Below are positions 1-7,600 of a stretch of DNA of 9,522 nucleotides, in pieces. Made by a program: the position numbers and the translations under genes. Where the stretch lies: assembly GCA_947466165.1 (NCBI GenBank), contig CANIDW010000036.1, positions 1-9,522 of the forward strand, written 5' to 3'. This DNA comes from Comamonadaceae bacterium (GTDB lineage Bacteria > Pseudomonadota > Gammaproteobacteria > Burkholderiales > Burkholderiaceae_C). The notes under the pieces were generated by a model. It was not told where the DNA came from and searched no databases. It worked only from the letters and a program-made list of their open reading frames with translations. Position 1 is the first letter of the stretch. Every line of letters starts with the position of its first letter.

Positions 1-1931
1 ACAGGGTAAGCTTGGCCATTCAGGCCGCCGCCCCAACCCGCCTCGCCATTCAAACCAATGGTGAACTGCTTATTGAGCGGAATGTACTGCTGAATTTGAT
101 AAGTTGCGCGCAGGTAGCGGATGTCTGCCGCAATGCCCCAGTCGCCATTAACACGCTGGTAGAGACCCCGGGTCGGCACCAGAGAGCTGTCACGCGTGTC
201 ACGCGACCAGCCCACAGTCAGCGGCACGGAGGTACTCTTGGCACCGTAGTTATTGACTTGCAGCTGCCAAGTCGTCGGCAAAGCAGTAGAGCCCTTGAGA
301 ATATTCAGAGACTCAACGCCACCGCCCAAGTAAACCGTGTCTGATTCAGTGAAAGGCACGCCAAAGCGTAAGCTGGCCCCATTGGTGACCAGTGAATAAT
401 CTCCCGTCTGACCGGTCAAAGGCTTGGTAGTGCGGTTAAAAACGTCGATCGTGCGCGACACGCCATTGGCCGTGAAATAAGGGTCTGTGGTGCTCAGCAC
501 GAGTTGTCGGCTGGACTTGCTGGTGTTGACTTCCAGCCCCAGGTAATTACCCGAGCCCATGAAATTTTCTTGGCGTATACCTGCCATGATAGATAGCTTG
601 TCTCCGCTGGAAAAACCCGCGCCAAGCTGCAGATTACCGGTAGGTTTTTCAGCCACTGTCAATGTCAAATCGACCTGGTCTGGCGCATTAGGCACTTCCT
701 GAGTTTCAATAGCCACATTGGTGAAAAACCCAAGGCGGTCAACCCTGTCGCGCGAGCGGCGAATGTTGTCACCGTCGTACCAGGATGACTCCAACTGACG
801 GAACTCCCGGCGCAAAACTTCATCGCGGGTGCGGTTGTTACCGGCAATATTGATGCGGCGGACATAGGCGCGGCGTGAAGGGTCAGCCTGCAGCGTAAAA
901 CTAACCAGATTGGCTTGACGGTCAATCACGGGCGTAGCCTCGACGCGCGCAAAGGCAAAGCCGAAAGTGCCGAAGTATTCATTGAAAGCCTTGGTGGTTT
1001 CGGTCACCTGGTCAGCGTTGTAGGCAGCTCCGGGTTTGATGGTGATGAGCGACTTGAACTCATCTTCACGCCCCAGGTAATTGCCTTCAAGACGGACGGC
1101 AGAAACTACAAACCGCTCACCCTCAAAAATATTGAGTGTGATGCTGATGTTTTGTTTGTCAGGTGAGATCGCTACCTGCGTCGAATCGACTCGAAAGTCC
1201 AGGTAACCGCGCGACAGGTAATAGGACCTCAAAGTCTCGATGTCAGCGTTGAGCTTGACACGCGAATAGCGGTTGGACTTGGTGTACCAGCTCAGCCAGC
1301 CACCCGTGTCCAGGTCAAACAGCTTGCGAAGCGTCGATTCGCTGAAAGCTTTGGCGCCAACCAGGCGGATGTCGTTGATCTTTGCAGTTTCACCCTCGGT
1401 CACGCTGAAGGTCAGATTGACCCGATTACGCTCAATGGGCGTGACCGTGGTGACCACCTGCGCGCCATACAGGCTGCGATTGACATACTGGCGTTTGAGT
1501 TCTTGCTCGGCCTTGTCTGCCAGCGCCTTGTCAAAGGGTTGACCTTCATAAATTCCTGCGTCGCGCATGGCTTTTTTCAGAAAGTCTTTGTCGAATTCTT
1601 TGTTGCCCACAAATTCAACACCAGCCACGGACGGCCGCTCTTCAACAATCACCACCAGCACGTCGCCACTGACTTCCAGCCGGACATCCTTGAAAAGGCC
1701 CAGCCCAAACAGAGCGCGGATAGCAGCTGAAGCCTTGTCATCGCTGTAGCTTTCGCCGACGCGCAGGGGAATAGAGGCAAAAATAGTGCCAGGCTCCACA
1801 CGCTGCAAGCCTTCGACACGGATGTCACGCACCGTGAAGGGCTCGATGGCCCAGGCCAAGCCCACGCTCAACAGGCCAGTCGCCAAAGCGCCCAAAGCGC
1901 GCAGTTTGAATCGGTCAAATTGGTGATGCAT
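1..1931 (-). CDS. bamA: Outer membrane protein assembly factor BamA (Omp85/YaeT), C-terminus cut by window edge
   Basis: BamA is the outer-membrane core of the BAM complex, which folds and inserts beta-barrel proteins. I translated 643 codons plus two bases; the frame is open to the left edge, so about 120-150 residues of the barrel are missing. Residues 1-28 look like a Sec signal peptide (basic start, hydrophobic core, AWA cleavage site). Five POTRA repeats follow, at roughly 32-99, 100-180, 183-271, 274-352 and 355-427. POTRA5 carries the typical GNNRTRDEVLRREF stretch (364-377). The beta-barrel begins near residue 432, with QENFMGSGNYLG (454-465) and the family motif RDTRDSSLVPTRG (577-589). 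The gene lies 54 bp after rseP, the usual proteobacterial arrangement. The ATG at 1931 is chosen because it gives a complete signal peptide, although no clear Shine-Dalgarno sequence precedes it. The identification is secure; the C-terminal end cannot be judged. Confidence 0.97.
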   Translation of the reverse strand, partial: MHHQFDRFKLRALGALATGLLSVGLAWAIEPFTVRDIRVEGLQRVEPGTIFASIPLRVGESYSDDKASAAIRALFGLGLFKDVRLEVSGDVLVVIVEERPSVAGVEFVGNKEFDKDFLKKAMRDAGIYEGQPFDKALADKAEQELKRQYVNRSLYGAQVVTTVTPIERNRVNLTFSVTEGETAKINDIRLVGAKAFSESTLRKLFDLDTGGWLSWYTKSNRYSRVKLNADIETLRSYYLSRGYLDFRVDSTQVAISPDKQNISITLNIFEGERFVVSAVRLEGNYLGREDEFKSLITIKPGAAYNADQVTETTKAFNEYFGTFGFAFARVEATPVIDRQANLVSFTLQADPSRRAYVRRINIAGNNRTRDEVLRREFRQLESSWYDGDNIRRSRDRVDRLGFFTNVAIETQEVPNAPDQVDLTLTVAEKPTGNLQLGAGFSSGDKLSIMAGIRQENFMGSGNYLGLEVNTSKSSRQLVLSTTDPYFTANGVSRTIDVFNRTTKPLTGQTGDYSLVTNGASLRFGVPFTESDTVYLGGGVESLNILKGSTALPTTWQLQVNNYGAKSTSVPLTVGWSRDTRDSSLVPTRGLYQRVNGDWGIAADIRYLRATYQIQQYIPLNKQFTIGLNGEAGWGGGLNGQAYP

Positions 1932-1951
1932 GAGATATCGGTTGGGAAGCT

Positions 1952-1966
1952 GTTGCCGGGCGCAAC
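1952..1966 (-). other. Small hairpin in the rseP-bamA gap
   Basis: In the transcript, GTTGC and GCAAC form a perfect 5-bp stem around the 5-nt loop GCCCG. It starts 20 nt downstream of the rseP stop codon and ends 20 nt before the bamA ATG. No U-run follows, so it is not a convincing terminator. It could influence bamA mRNA stability or translation, which is inference. A stem this short can occur by chance. Confidence 0.35.
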
Positions 1967-1985
1967 GTCAAGTTAAAAAGTAGAC

Positions 1986-3401
1986 CTATGCGCCAAGACG
2001 AACCAGATCGTTAAAAAGAGCGACCACCATCAAAAGCAGCAAAAATGCCATGCCGCCGCGATGGAGCCGCTCCATCCAGACATCAGAGACGCTGCGGCCT
2101 GTAGTGGCCTCATAAAGATAATACATCAGGTGCCCGCCGTCCAAAACCGGTACCGGCAGCAAGTTGAGCACCCCCAAACTGACGCTGATCAGCGCCAGAA
2201 ACAGCAAATAAGCGCTCCAGCTCTGGCTGGCTGACTTGCCCGCGTATTCGGCGATGGTCAGCGGACCGCTGAGATTTTTCAGGGACGCCTGTCCCGTCAC
2301 CATGCGAAACATCATGTCCAAACTCAGCGCAGAGACGTCCCAGGTTTTTTTGATACCCCCGTACAGGCCGTCCCAAAACCCGTAACTCACCGTCACCATC
2401 TCAGGAGGCGCGCCTACATAAGCGCCAATCTTGCCCACCAGGGCCGTACCCTCAGCCAGCAACTGAGGCTGCACAGGCAAGGAGATGCTCTGGCCGGATC
2501 GCTCAATCTGCCAGATCTGGCTTGGGGCCAGGCCACCGGCTACCGGCGAAGGCCCGGCGGTACGGATCAAATCGCGCAGCTGCTGTCCGTCCAGCACAAG
2601 CCTCTCGCCGATGCGCAGCACCACATCGCCCGCAAGAAGGCCCGCTTTAGATGCAGCACCACCGCTTCGCACTTCACCAATGGTGGGGGAAGTCCAGGGC
2701 CCCAGCAAGCCAATGCGGCGAAAGAGCTCAGCATCGATCTCGGTGGCATTCAGGGCGCTCAGCGCCAGCACATATTCACGGTTGAAGCCCGGGGTTTCAG
2801 CCCTTGGGCTCTGCGGCGCAGACTGGCGGCCGCCCTGCCCGGTCACCACGCGCAGCAGAAGATCACGCCCTTGCAGGGCGCCATCGGTAAGCTGCCAGCG
2901 CAAATCATCGAAAGATCGCACATCCTGCATAGCTTCGGGGCTAAAACCTGCCTGCGTGACCCACTCACCACCCTTCAGACCCGCCTGCGATGCCACCGAG
3001 TCAGCCAAGGGGCTGGCCAGTACAGCCCGGGGCTCCTGTTGCCCTGCCCAGTTCACCACCGCATAAAGAAGAACAGCCAGCAACAAATTGGCCAGCGGGC
3101 CAGCCGCCACAACCGCTGCACGCGCACGCAAAGGCTGGCGGTTAAAAGCCTGGTGCGCCTCGGCGGGATCGACCGGGCCTTCGCGCTCGTCGAGCATGGA
3201 CACATAGCCCCCCAGGGGCAATAGTCCGATCGAAAATTCTGTCGGCAGTCCGGCCCAACGCCAACTGAAAATCGGCTTGCCAAAACCAATCGAAAACTTC
3301 AAGACCTTGACACCACAAGCCCGGGCCACGCGGTAGTGGCCATACTCATGCACAGTGATCAACAAGCCCAAAGCAAGAACAAAAGCCAGCAGCGTCAGCA
3401 T
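1986..3401 (-). CDS. rseP: Site-2 protease RseP, inner-membrane zinc metalloprotease (M50)
   Basis: RseP is an intramembrane protease of the inner membrane that cleaves anti-sigma factor RseA after DegS, freeing sigma-E, and also degrades remnant signal peptides. The first membrane segment holds the zinc motif HEYGH (H18, E19, H22). A membrane-associated beta-loop follows (FSIGLLPLGGYVSM, 56-69), then a second membrane segment with GPLAN (101-105). Two PDZ domains lie at about 126-215 and 238-312. The third zinc ligand, D421, is in NLLPVPVLDGG (413-423), and a final membrane helix lies at about 449-464. At 471 residues it is about 20 longer than E. coli RseP (450); the extra length seems to lie in a polar loop within PDZ1 (about 187-205). 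The ATG sits 2 bp after the dxr stop, with GGAAG 7 nt upstream, so translational coupling to dxr is likely. Confidence 0.97.
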   Translation of the reverse strand: MLTLLAFVLALGLLITVHEYGHYRVARACGVKVLKFSIGFGKPIFSWRWAGLPTEFSIGLLPLGGYVSMLDEREGPVDPAEAHQAFNRQPLRARAAVVAAGPLANLLLAVLLYAVVNWAGQQEPRAVLASPLADSVASQAGLKGGEWVTQAGFSPEAMQDVRSFDDLRWQLTDGALQGRDLLLRVVTGQGGRQSAPQSPRAETPGFNREYVLALSALNATEIDAELFRRIGLLGPWTSPTIGEVRSGGAASKAGLLAGDVVLRIGERLVLDGQQLRDLIRTAGPSPVAGGLAPSQIWQIERSGQSISLPVQPQLLAEGTALVGKIGAYVGAPPEMVTVSYGFWDGLYGGIKKTWDVSALSLDMMFRMVTGQASLKNLSGPLTIAEYAGKSASQSWSAYLLFLALISVSLGVLNLLPVPVLDGGHLMYYLYEATTGRSVSDVWMERLHRGGMAFLLLLMVVALFNDLVRLGA

Positions 3402-3403
3402 GC

Positions 3404-4582
3404 TCAGACTTCCAATCGCTTGACAAGTTGTTGCGCTGTCTCGCGGGTCTGCTGATCGATACGCAGCAAATCTTCGATACCGCTGACGGCGCTCAGCTTC
3501 ACGCGATCCAGAGCGTCCCGGTTAACGCGGTGAATCTGGTCAAAGCGAATTTGCCCGGCCAGAAAAGCAGCCACGGCCACCTCGTTGGCTGCATTGAGCA
3601 CCGCTGTGCTCCCGGCAGGTCCCTCCAGCACCTCCCAAGCCAGAGCCAGGCCGGGGAAGCGGCGCGGATCGGGCGTATCGAAAGTCATTTGCGCCAAAGC
3701 CCGAAAATCCAGTGCCTTGGCACCAGAAGCGATACGCCCCGGCCAGGCCAGACCGTAGGCAATCGGCACCCGCATGTCTGGCGTGCCAAGCTGGGCTACC
3801 ACGGAGGTGTCGCGGTATTGCACCATCGAATGAATGATGCTTTGCGGGTGAATCACCACCTCGATCTGCCGGGGCGACACGCCAAACAGGTATCTGGCTT
3901 CGATGACTTCCAGGGCTTTGTTCATCATGGTGGCCGAATCCACCGAAATCTTGCGCCCCATCACCCAGTTCGGGTGTGCGCAGGCCTGGTCGGGCGTGAC
4001 ATGCTGCAATGTGTCGGGATCGCGCTCACGAAACGGCCCGCCCGACGCAGTCAGGATGATTTTTTCCACCCGCTCAGCCCAGGTGCCGGGATCTTCAGGC
4101 AAAGACTGAAAAATAGCCGAGTGCTCGCTGTCGATGGGTAGCAACTGCGCGCCCCCCTGGCGCACGGCCTGCATAAAGACCTCACCGCCCACCACCAGGG
4201 CCTCTTTGTTCGCAAGCAAGAGTCGCTTACCAGCCTTGACCGCAGCCATGCAAGGTGGCAAGCCGGCGGCGCCCACGATGGCCGCCATGACCGCATCGAC
4301 AGACTCATGCGAGGCGATCATCTCAAGCGCTGCCGGACCCGACACGACCTGTGTGGAAAGCTGGTGATCACGGATTTTTTCAGCCAGTAACTGACCATGG
4401 GGCACACTGGCCATGACGGCAAAAACGGGTTTGAAGCGCAGGCACTGCGCCAGCATCAAGTCAACCTGTACAGCGGCGCTCAGGGCAAAGACCTCAAAAC
4501 GGTCCGGGTGCAGGGACAACACCTCCAGGGTGTTGACACCAATGGAGCCGGTGGAACCGAGGATGGTGATTTTTTGTGTCAT
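3404..4582 (-). CDS. dxr: 1-deoxy-D-xylulose 5-phosphate reductoisomerase (Dxr/IspC)
   Basis: This cytosolic enzyme rearranges and reduces DXP to 2-C-methyl-D-erythritol 4-phosphate with NADPH, the first committed step of the MEP isoprenoid pathway and the fosmidomycin target. The N-terminal dinucleotide motif is GSTGSIG (9-15), followed by NKEALVVGG (125-133). The divalent-metal ligands are present: D151 and E153 in PIDSEHSA, and E225 in MNKALEVIEA. Substrate-binding stretches TASGGPFR (178-185) and HPNWVMGRK (203-211) are intact. Its 392 residues match the family (E. coli 398). The start is 1 bp after the cdsA stop, with no strong Shine-Dalgarno of its own, which suggests coupled translation. 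Its product feeds IPP and DMAPP to the UppS encoded two genes upstream. Confidence 0.98.
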   Translation of the reverse strand: MTQKITILGSTGSIGVNTLEVLSLHPDRFEVFALSAAVQVDLMLAQCLRFKPVFAVMASVPHGQLLAEKIRDHQLSTQVVSGPAALEMIASHESVDAVMAAIVGAAGLPPCMAAVKAGKRLLLANKEALVVGGEVFMQAVRQGGAQLLPIDSEHSAIFQSLPEDPGTWAERVEKIILTASGGPFRERDPDTLQHVTPDQACAHPNWVMGRKISVDSATMMNKALEVIEARYLFGVSPRQIEVVIHPQSIIHSMVQYRDTSVVAQLGTPDMRVPIAYGLAWPGRIASGAKALDFRALAQMTFDTPDPRRFPGLALAWEVLEGPAGSTAVLNAANEVAVAAFLAGQIRFDQIHRVNRDALDRVKLSAVSGIEDLLRIDQQTRETAQQLVKRLEV

Positions 4583-4583
4583 C

Positions 4584-5432
4584 TCAGAGGCTGACCAACA
4601 TCATGGCCAGAGGCAAAGTGGGTATGAGCGCATCCAGGCGGTCAAGCACACCGCCGTGCCCGGGCAGCAGCGCGCTGGAGTCTTTGGCGCCGGCGCTGCG
4701 TTTGACCAGCGATTCAACCAGATCACCCACCACGCTCATGGCCGCCATAAAGACCACCACCAGCAGCATCAAGGGCACTGAGTGCCGCTCTGCCAGAGAG
4801 GTGTAAAAACTTGCGCCACCAGTTTCAACACTGCGATCCAGCAGGGTCCAGGCCAGCGCCAGCACCAGGGCGCCGGCCATGCCGCCCAGTACCCCTTCCC
4901 AGCTTTTACCGGGGCTGATGGAAGCGGCCAACTTACGCCGGATGAAACGCGTACCGAATGCCTTGCCGGCAAAGTAAGCGCCGATATCGGCAATCCACAC
5001 CAGCACCATGACAGACAGTAAAAAATTAACACCAATAAACCGGGCCTGTGCCAGTGCCAACCAGGCGAGCCAGAGCGCCAGAGCGCCTATGAGCAAACGC
5101 AGTGCGCGGGGAACCAGCGACCAGCCCGCAACACCACGCTGCAGCAGCCATGCTCCACCCAGCACCCAGGCGGCGCCAACACCACTCCAAAGCCAGGGCA
5201 GCGCCAGATTTAACAACCCGAATTGCCAGGCCAACAGGCCAGCGACAAAACAAAGCATACCGATGAGCCAAGACAGGCCGGCTCCACCGCCATTGAGCCG
5301 GCCCCACTCCCATCCGCCCGCAGAAATCAACAACAAAGCCAGCGCGCAAAACGGCAAAGGAGAAGCATTGAACAGCGCCGGCAACAAAACAGCCAGCAGC
5401 AGCACGGCCGTGATCACGCGCTGTTTGAGCAT
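4584..5432 (-). CDS. cdsA: Phosphatidate cytidylyltransferase (CDP-diglyceride synthase) CdsA
   Basis: CdsA is an integral inner-membrane enzyme that joins CTP and phosphatidic acid to give CDP-diacylglycerol, the precursor of phosphatidylethanolamine, phosphatidylglycerol and cardiolipin. The 282-residue protein is almost wholly hydrophobic, with about seven or eight predicted membrane helices. Cytosolic motifs WIADIGAYFAGKAFG and SPGKSWEG precede the family signature near the C-terminus, which runs from S241 to D267 and includes KR, KD, PGHGG and DRLD. I chose the ATG at 5432, which overlaps the uppS stop by one base (TGATG), a classic reinitiation junction. A TTG one codon upstream (5435) is in frame and would add one methionine. 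Its length is close to E. coli CdsA (285). Confidence 0.96.
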   Translation of the reverse strand: MLKQRVITAVLLLAVLLPALFNASPLPFCALALLLISAGGWEWGRLNGGGAGLSWLIGMLCFVAGLLAWQFGLLNLALPWLWSGVGAAWVLGGAWLLQRGVAGWSLVPRALRLLIGALALWLAWLALAQARFIGVNFLLSVMVLVWIADIGAYFAGKAFGTRFIRRKLAASISPGKSWEGVLGGMAGALVLALAWTLLDRSVETGGASFYTSLAERHSVPLMLLVVVFMAAMSVVGDLVESLVKRSAGAKDSSALLPGHGGVLDRLDALIPTLPLAMMLVSL

Positions 5433-6184
5433 CAAGCAGCTTTCACAGATTGATCCGATGGCTTAACTTCTGCTGCCTGTATCTGGGCGGAAGATTGTCC
5501 AAACCGCCGCTCGCGGCTGCGGTACACATGCAGCGCCTCGTCCAGCGCGGTTTCGTCAAACTCAGGCCAGAGCTTGTCGGTGAAATGCAGCTCGGTATAG
5601 GCTGCTTGCCAGAGCAAAAAGTTACTGATCCGTAACTCGCCGCCGGTTCGAATCAAGAGATCGGGGTCAGGCACATGCGCCAGCGCCAATGCACGGTCGA
5701 TGGCCAGCTCGGTGATGGGCTTACCACTGGCCGCCACCTTTTGCGCGGCCTGAGCCATGTCCCAGCGGCCGCCATAGTTAAAACAGACGTTGAGCACCAT
5801 GCGCGACTGGGAAGCTGTGCTGAGCTCGGCGCTGCTCAACGCGGCCTGCACTTTGGCCGACAAGCGCTGACGGTCGCCAACAAAATACAAGCGGACCCCG
5901 TTTTTTTGAAGATCCGGCACTTCGTTAACCACCGCATGAACCAGCAGCTCCATCAGGCTCGATACTTCTTCAGCAGGACGGTTCCAGTTCTCGGAGGAAA
6001 ACGCAAAAACAGTCAACACGCCGACGCTGCGCTCAACACAGGCTTTGACACAGCGACGCAGCGCCACCACGCCTTGCTGATGGCCGGCCAGGCGAGGCAA
6101 AAATCGCTTGGCGGCCCAGCGCCCGTTGCCATCCATGACGATGGCCACGTGCTGTGGCATGTTGTGTAAGGCGTTAGAGGCCAT
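5432..6184 (-). CDS. uppS: Isoprenyl transferase, undecaprenyl diphosphate synthase UppS (IspU)
   Basis: UppS is a cis-prenyltransferase that adds eight IPP units to farnesyl diphosphate, making the C55 lipid carrier for peptidoglycan, O-antigen and related glycans. The catalytic loop MDGNGRWA contains D18 and R22, and H35 follows in LAGHQQG. FAFSSENWNRP (60-70) and RTGGELRISNFLLWQ (179-193) with R179, R185 and E198 bind the pyrophosphate groups; the spacings match the E. coli catalytic residues. The length of 250 residues fits the family (E. coli 253). The start at 6184 lies 24 bp after frr and has only a weak ribosome-binding sequence. A second in-frame ATG at residue 9 (position 6160) would still leave the active-site loop intact, so the exact start is slightly uncertain. 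Confidence 0.97.
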   Translation of the reverse strand: MASNALHNMPQHVAIVMDGNGRWAAKRFLPRLAGHQQGVVALRRCVKACVERSVGVLTVFAFSSENWNRPAEEVSSLMELLVHAVVNEVPDLQKNGVRLYFVGDRQRLSAKVQAALSSAELSTASQSRMVLNVCFNYGGRWDMAQAAQKVAASGKPITELAIDRALALAHVPDPDLLIRTGGELRISNFLLWQAAYTELHFTDKLWPEFDETALDEALHVYRSRERRFGQSSAQIQAAEVKPSDQSVKAA

Positions 6185-6208
6185 GAACGTTAGGCCGGCG
6201 GGAGCGCC

Positions 6209-6769
6209 TCAAACCGCCATGATGTCTTGTTCCTTGCCGGCGACCAGTTTGTCGACCTCGGCAATGAAACGGTCCGTGAATTTCTGGATGTCTTCCTGGG
6301 CGCGGCGTTCGTCATCCTCAGAGACCAGCTTGTCTTTGACCAGCTTTTTAACGCCGTCGTTGGCGTCACGACGAAGATTGCGGATGGCCACCTTGGCGTG
6401 CTCGCCTTCGCCTTTGACCACTTTGGTCAGCTCTTTGCGGCGCTCTTCGGTCATGGCCGGCATGGGCACGCGAATCAGATCACCCTGGGAGGCCGGGTTC
6501 AAACCCAGATCCGAGTCGCGAATGGCTTTTTCGATCTTGGCACCCATGCCTTTTTCCCAGGGGGCCACACTGATGGTGCGCGCATCAAGCAGCGACACAT
6601 TGGCCACCTGGCTGATGGGCACCATCGAGCCGTAGTAATCGACCAGCACAGTGTCGAGCAAGCCCGGATTGGCCCGGCCGGTGCGGATTTTGGTCAGCGC
6701 GTGCTTGAAAGACTCCAGCGACTGCTGCATCTTTGCTTCCGCATTTTGTTTGGTGTCAGCAATGCTCAT
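6209..6769 (-). CDS. frr: Ribosome recycling factor (RRF)
   Basis: RRF works with EF-G after termination to split the 70S ribosome from mRNA and deacylated tRNA. From the ATG at 6769 the protein is 186 residues, essentially the family length (185 in E. coli). Typical stretches are the N-terminal helix region with [13 protein letters not shown], then [17 protein letters not shown] and [13 protein letters not shown], and a long charged C-terminal helix rich in Lys, Arg and Glu. The start is set by [14 protein letters not shown], where homology begins, and by a GGAG 8 nt upstream. The open frame runs 24 codons further up to a TTG at 6841, but that stretch is non-homologous. A 68-bp gap separates it from pyrH. 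Confidence 0.98.
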   Translation of the reverse strand: MSIADTKQNAEAKMQQSLESFKHALTKIRTGRANPGLLDTVLVDYYGSMVPISQVANVSLLDARTISVAPWEKGMGAKIEKAIRDSDLGLNPASQGDLIRVPMPAMTEERRKELTKVVKGEGEHAKVAIRNLRRDANDGVKKLVKDKLVSEDDERRAQEDIQKFTDRFIAEVDKLVAGKEQDIMAV

Positions 6770-6777
6770 GAGGGAGA

Positions 6778-6781
6778 CTCC
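6778..6781 (-). promoter_or_regulatory. Shine-Dalgarno site of frr
   Basis: GGAG on the minus strand lies 8 nt before the ATG at 6769. It decides the frr start against the longer in-frame TTG start at 6841. Confidence 0.8.
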
Positions 6782-6794
6782 AGATACAAAGAAA

Positions 6795-6823
6795 AATAAA
6801 AAACCGGCAGGCGGTGCTGGCAA
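6795..6823 (-). promoter_or_regulatory. Possible sigma-70 promoter before frr
   Basis: On the minus strand TTGCCA (6823-6818, 5 of 6 against TTGACA) is followed after exactly 17 bp by TTTATT (6800-6795, 4 of 6 against TATAAT). Transcription would start near 6788 and leave a leader of about 20 nt containing the frr ribosome-binding site. The spacer ends in a T-rich run. The same region can be read as a weak stem (ACCG/CGGT) followed by T residues, that is, a poor terminator after pyrH. Own promoters for frr are known in E. coli; here it is inference from sequence only. Confidence 0.35.
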
Positions 6824-6837
6824 GCCGCTCAGACAGC

Positions 6838-7548
6838 TCAAATATGGACCAGTGTGCCTTCGTTCTCACCCAGCACCACGCGCTTGAGGGCGCCGAGTTT
6901 AAAAATGCTGAAAACTTTGACAGGCAGCTTCTGGTCACGGCACAGCGCAAAAGCAGTGGCATCCATGACTTCGAGGTTGCGGCTGATGACTTCGTCAAAA
7001 GTGATACTGGTGTAGCGGGTTGCAGCCGGGTCTTTGCGCGGATCAGCACTGTAGACCCCGTCCACCTTGGTGGCTTTGAGCACAATTTCCGCCCCGATTT
7101 CAGCGCCCCGCAAAGCAGCCGCCGTGTCGGTGGTGAAAAACGGGTTGCCCGTGCCGGCGGCAAAAATCACCACTTTGCCCTCTTCCAGGTACTGCAAAGC
7201 TTTGGGCCTGACGTAGGGCTCAACAATGCGCTCAATTCCGATAGCAGACATCACCCTGGGCGTGAGGCCCGCCTTGTCCATGGTGTCACCAAGCGCCAGA
7301 GCGTTCATCACGGTGGCCAGCATACCCATGTAGTCTGCCGTCGCCCGGTCCATACCGACCGAGCCGCCCGCCACGCCGCGAAAGATATTGCCCCCGCCAA
7401 TCACGACAGCCACCTCCACGCCCAAACGGGTCACCTCTGCAATCTCTTCGACCATCCGCACAATGGTGGCGCGGTTGATGCCAAATGCATCGTCGCCCAT
7501 CAGGGCTTCGCCGGAGAGTTTGAGCAAGATCCGCTTATAGGCTGGCAT
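6838..7548 (-). CDS. pyrH: Uridylate kinase (UMP kinase) PyrH
   Basis: PyrH phosphorylates UMP to UDP with ATP, at the head of UTP and CTP synthesis. The bacterial enzyme is a hexamer of the amino-acid-kinase fold, activated by GTP and inhibited by UTP. Visible features are the phosphate-binding start [12 protein letters not shown] (K10, G13), the glycine loop [10 protein letters not shown] (49-58) with R57, and D72 in [10 protein letters not shown], which correspond to R62 and D77 in E. coli. The ATP-side stretch [15 protein letters not shown] and [13 protein letters not shown] are intact. Its 236 residues compare with 241 in E. coli. The ATG at 7548 follows the tsf stop by 57 bp, a gap that holds a GC-rich hairpin and a -10-like sequence. 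Its CTP supply links it to the downstream cdsA. Confidence 0.98.
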   Translation of the reverse strand: MPAYKRILLKLSGEALMGDDAFGINRATIVRMVEEIAEVTRLGVEVAVVIGGGNIFRGVAGGSVGMDRATADYMGMLATVMNALALGDTMDKAGLTPRVMSAIGIERIVEPYVRPKALQYLEEGKVVIFAAGTGNPFFTTDTAAALRGAEIGAEIVLKATKVDGVYSADPRKDPAATRYTSITFDEVISRNLEVMDATAFALCRDQKLPVKVFSIFKLGALKRVVLGENEGTLVHI

Positions 7549-7567
7549 GTGAGTCCCGTGTGTGGAA

Positions 7568-7573
7568 ATTGTA
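7568..7573 (-). promoter_or_regulatory. -10-like hexamer before pyrH
   Basis: TACAAT on the minus strand matches TATAAT at five of six positions and lies 19 nt before the pyrH ATG. The best -35 candidate is TTGGGC (only three of six) at a short spacing of 15 bp, inside the preceding hairpin. A pyrH-specific promoter is possible but weakly supported. Confidence 0.22.
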
Positions 7574-7584
7574 GAGAATTTTAA

Positions 7585-7600
7585 CGGGGCCCAAGCCCCG
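7585..7600 (-). terminator. GC-rich hairpin between tsf and pyrH, possible attenuator
   Basis: In the transcript CGGGGC and GCCCCG form a perfect 6-bp, all-GC stem around the loop TTGG, 5 nt after the tsf stop codon. The bases that follow are TTAAAATT rather than a continuous T-run, so termination is probably inefficient. Together with its place just behind tsf, this suggests a partial terminator or an RNA 3'-end stabiliser. It is clear as an inverted repeat; the function is inferred. Confidence 0.5.

Noticed and set aside
12..1749. Several short open frames within the left 1.9 kb
   Set aside because: The region is fully explained by the minus-strand bamA frame, which runs open to the window edge; the short frames are shadows.
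2485..3066. Plus-strand open frame of 193 codons opposite rseP
   Set aside because: Ser/Pro/Arg-rich antisense shadow of the PDZ region of rseP, with no domain evidence.
3428..4141. Plus-strand open frame of 237 codons opposite dxr
   Set aside because: Antisense shadow of dxr; its His/Gly/Arg-rich composition is not protein-like and it has no plausible motif.
6227..6799. Plus-strand open frame of 190 codons opposite frr
   Set aside because: Covers the reverse complement of frr almost exactly; it is a shadow.
6814..7584. Long plus-strand open frame (256 codons) opposite pyrH
   Set aside because: It lies wholly antisense to a gene with full family conservation, has no recognisable domain, and results from the codon bias of the GC-rich minus-strand gene.
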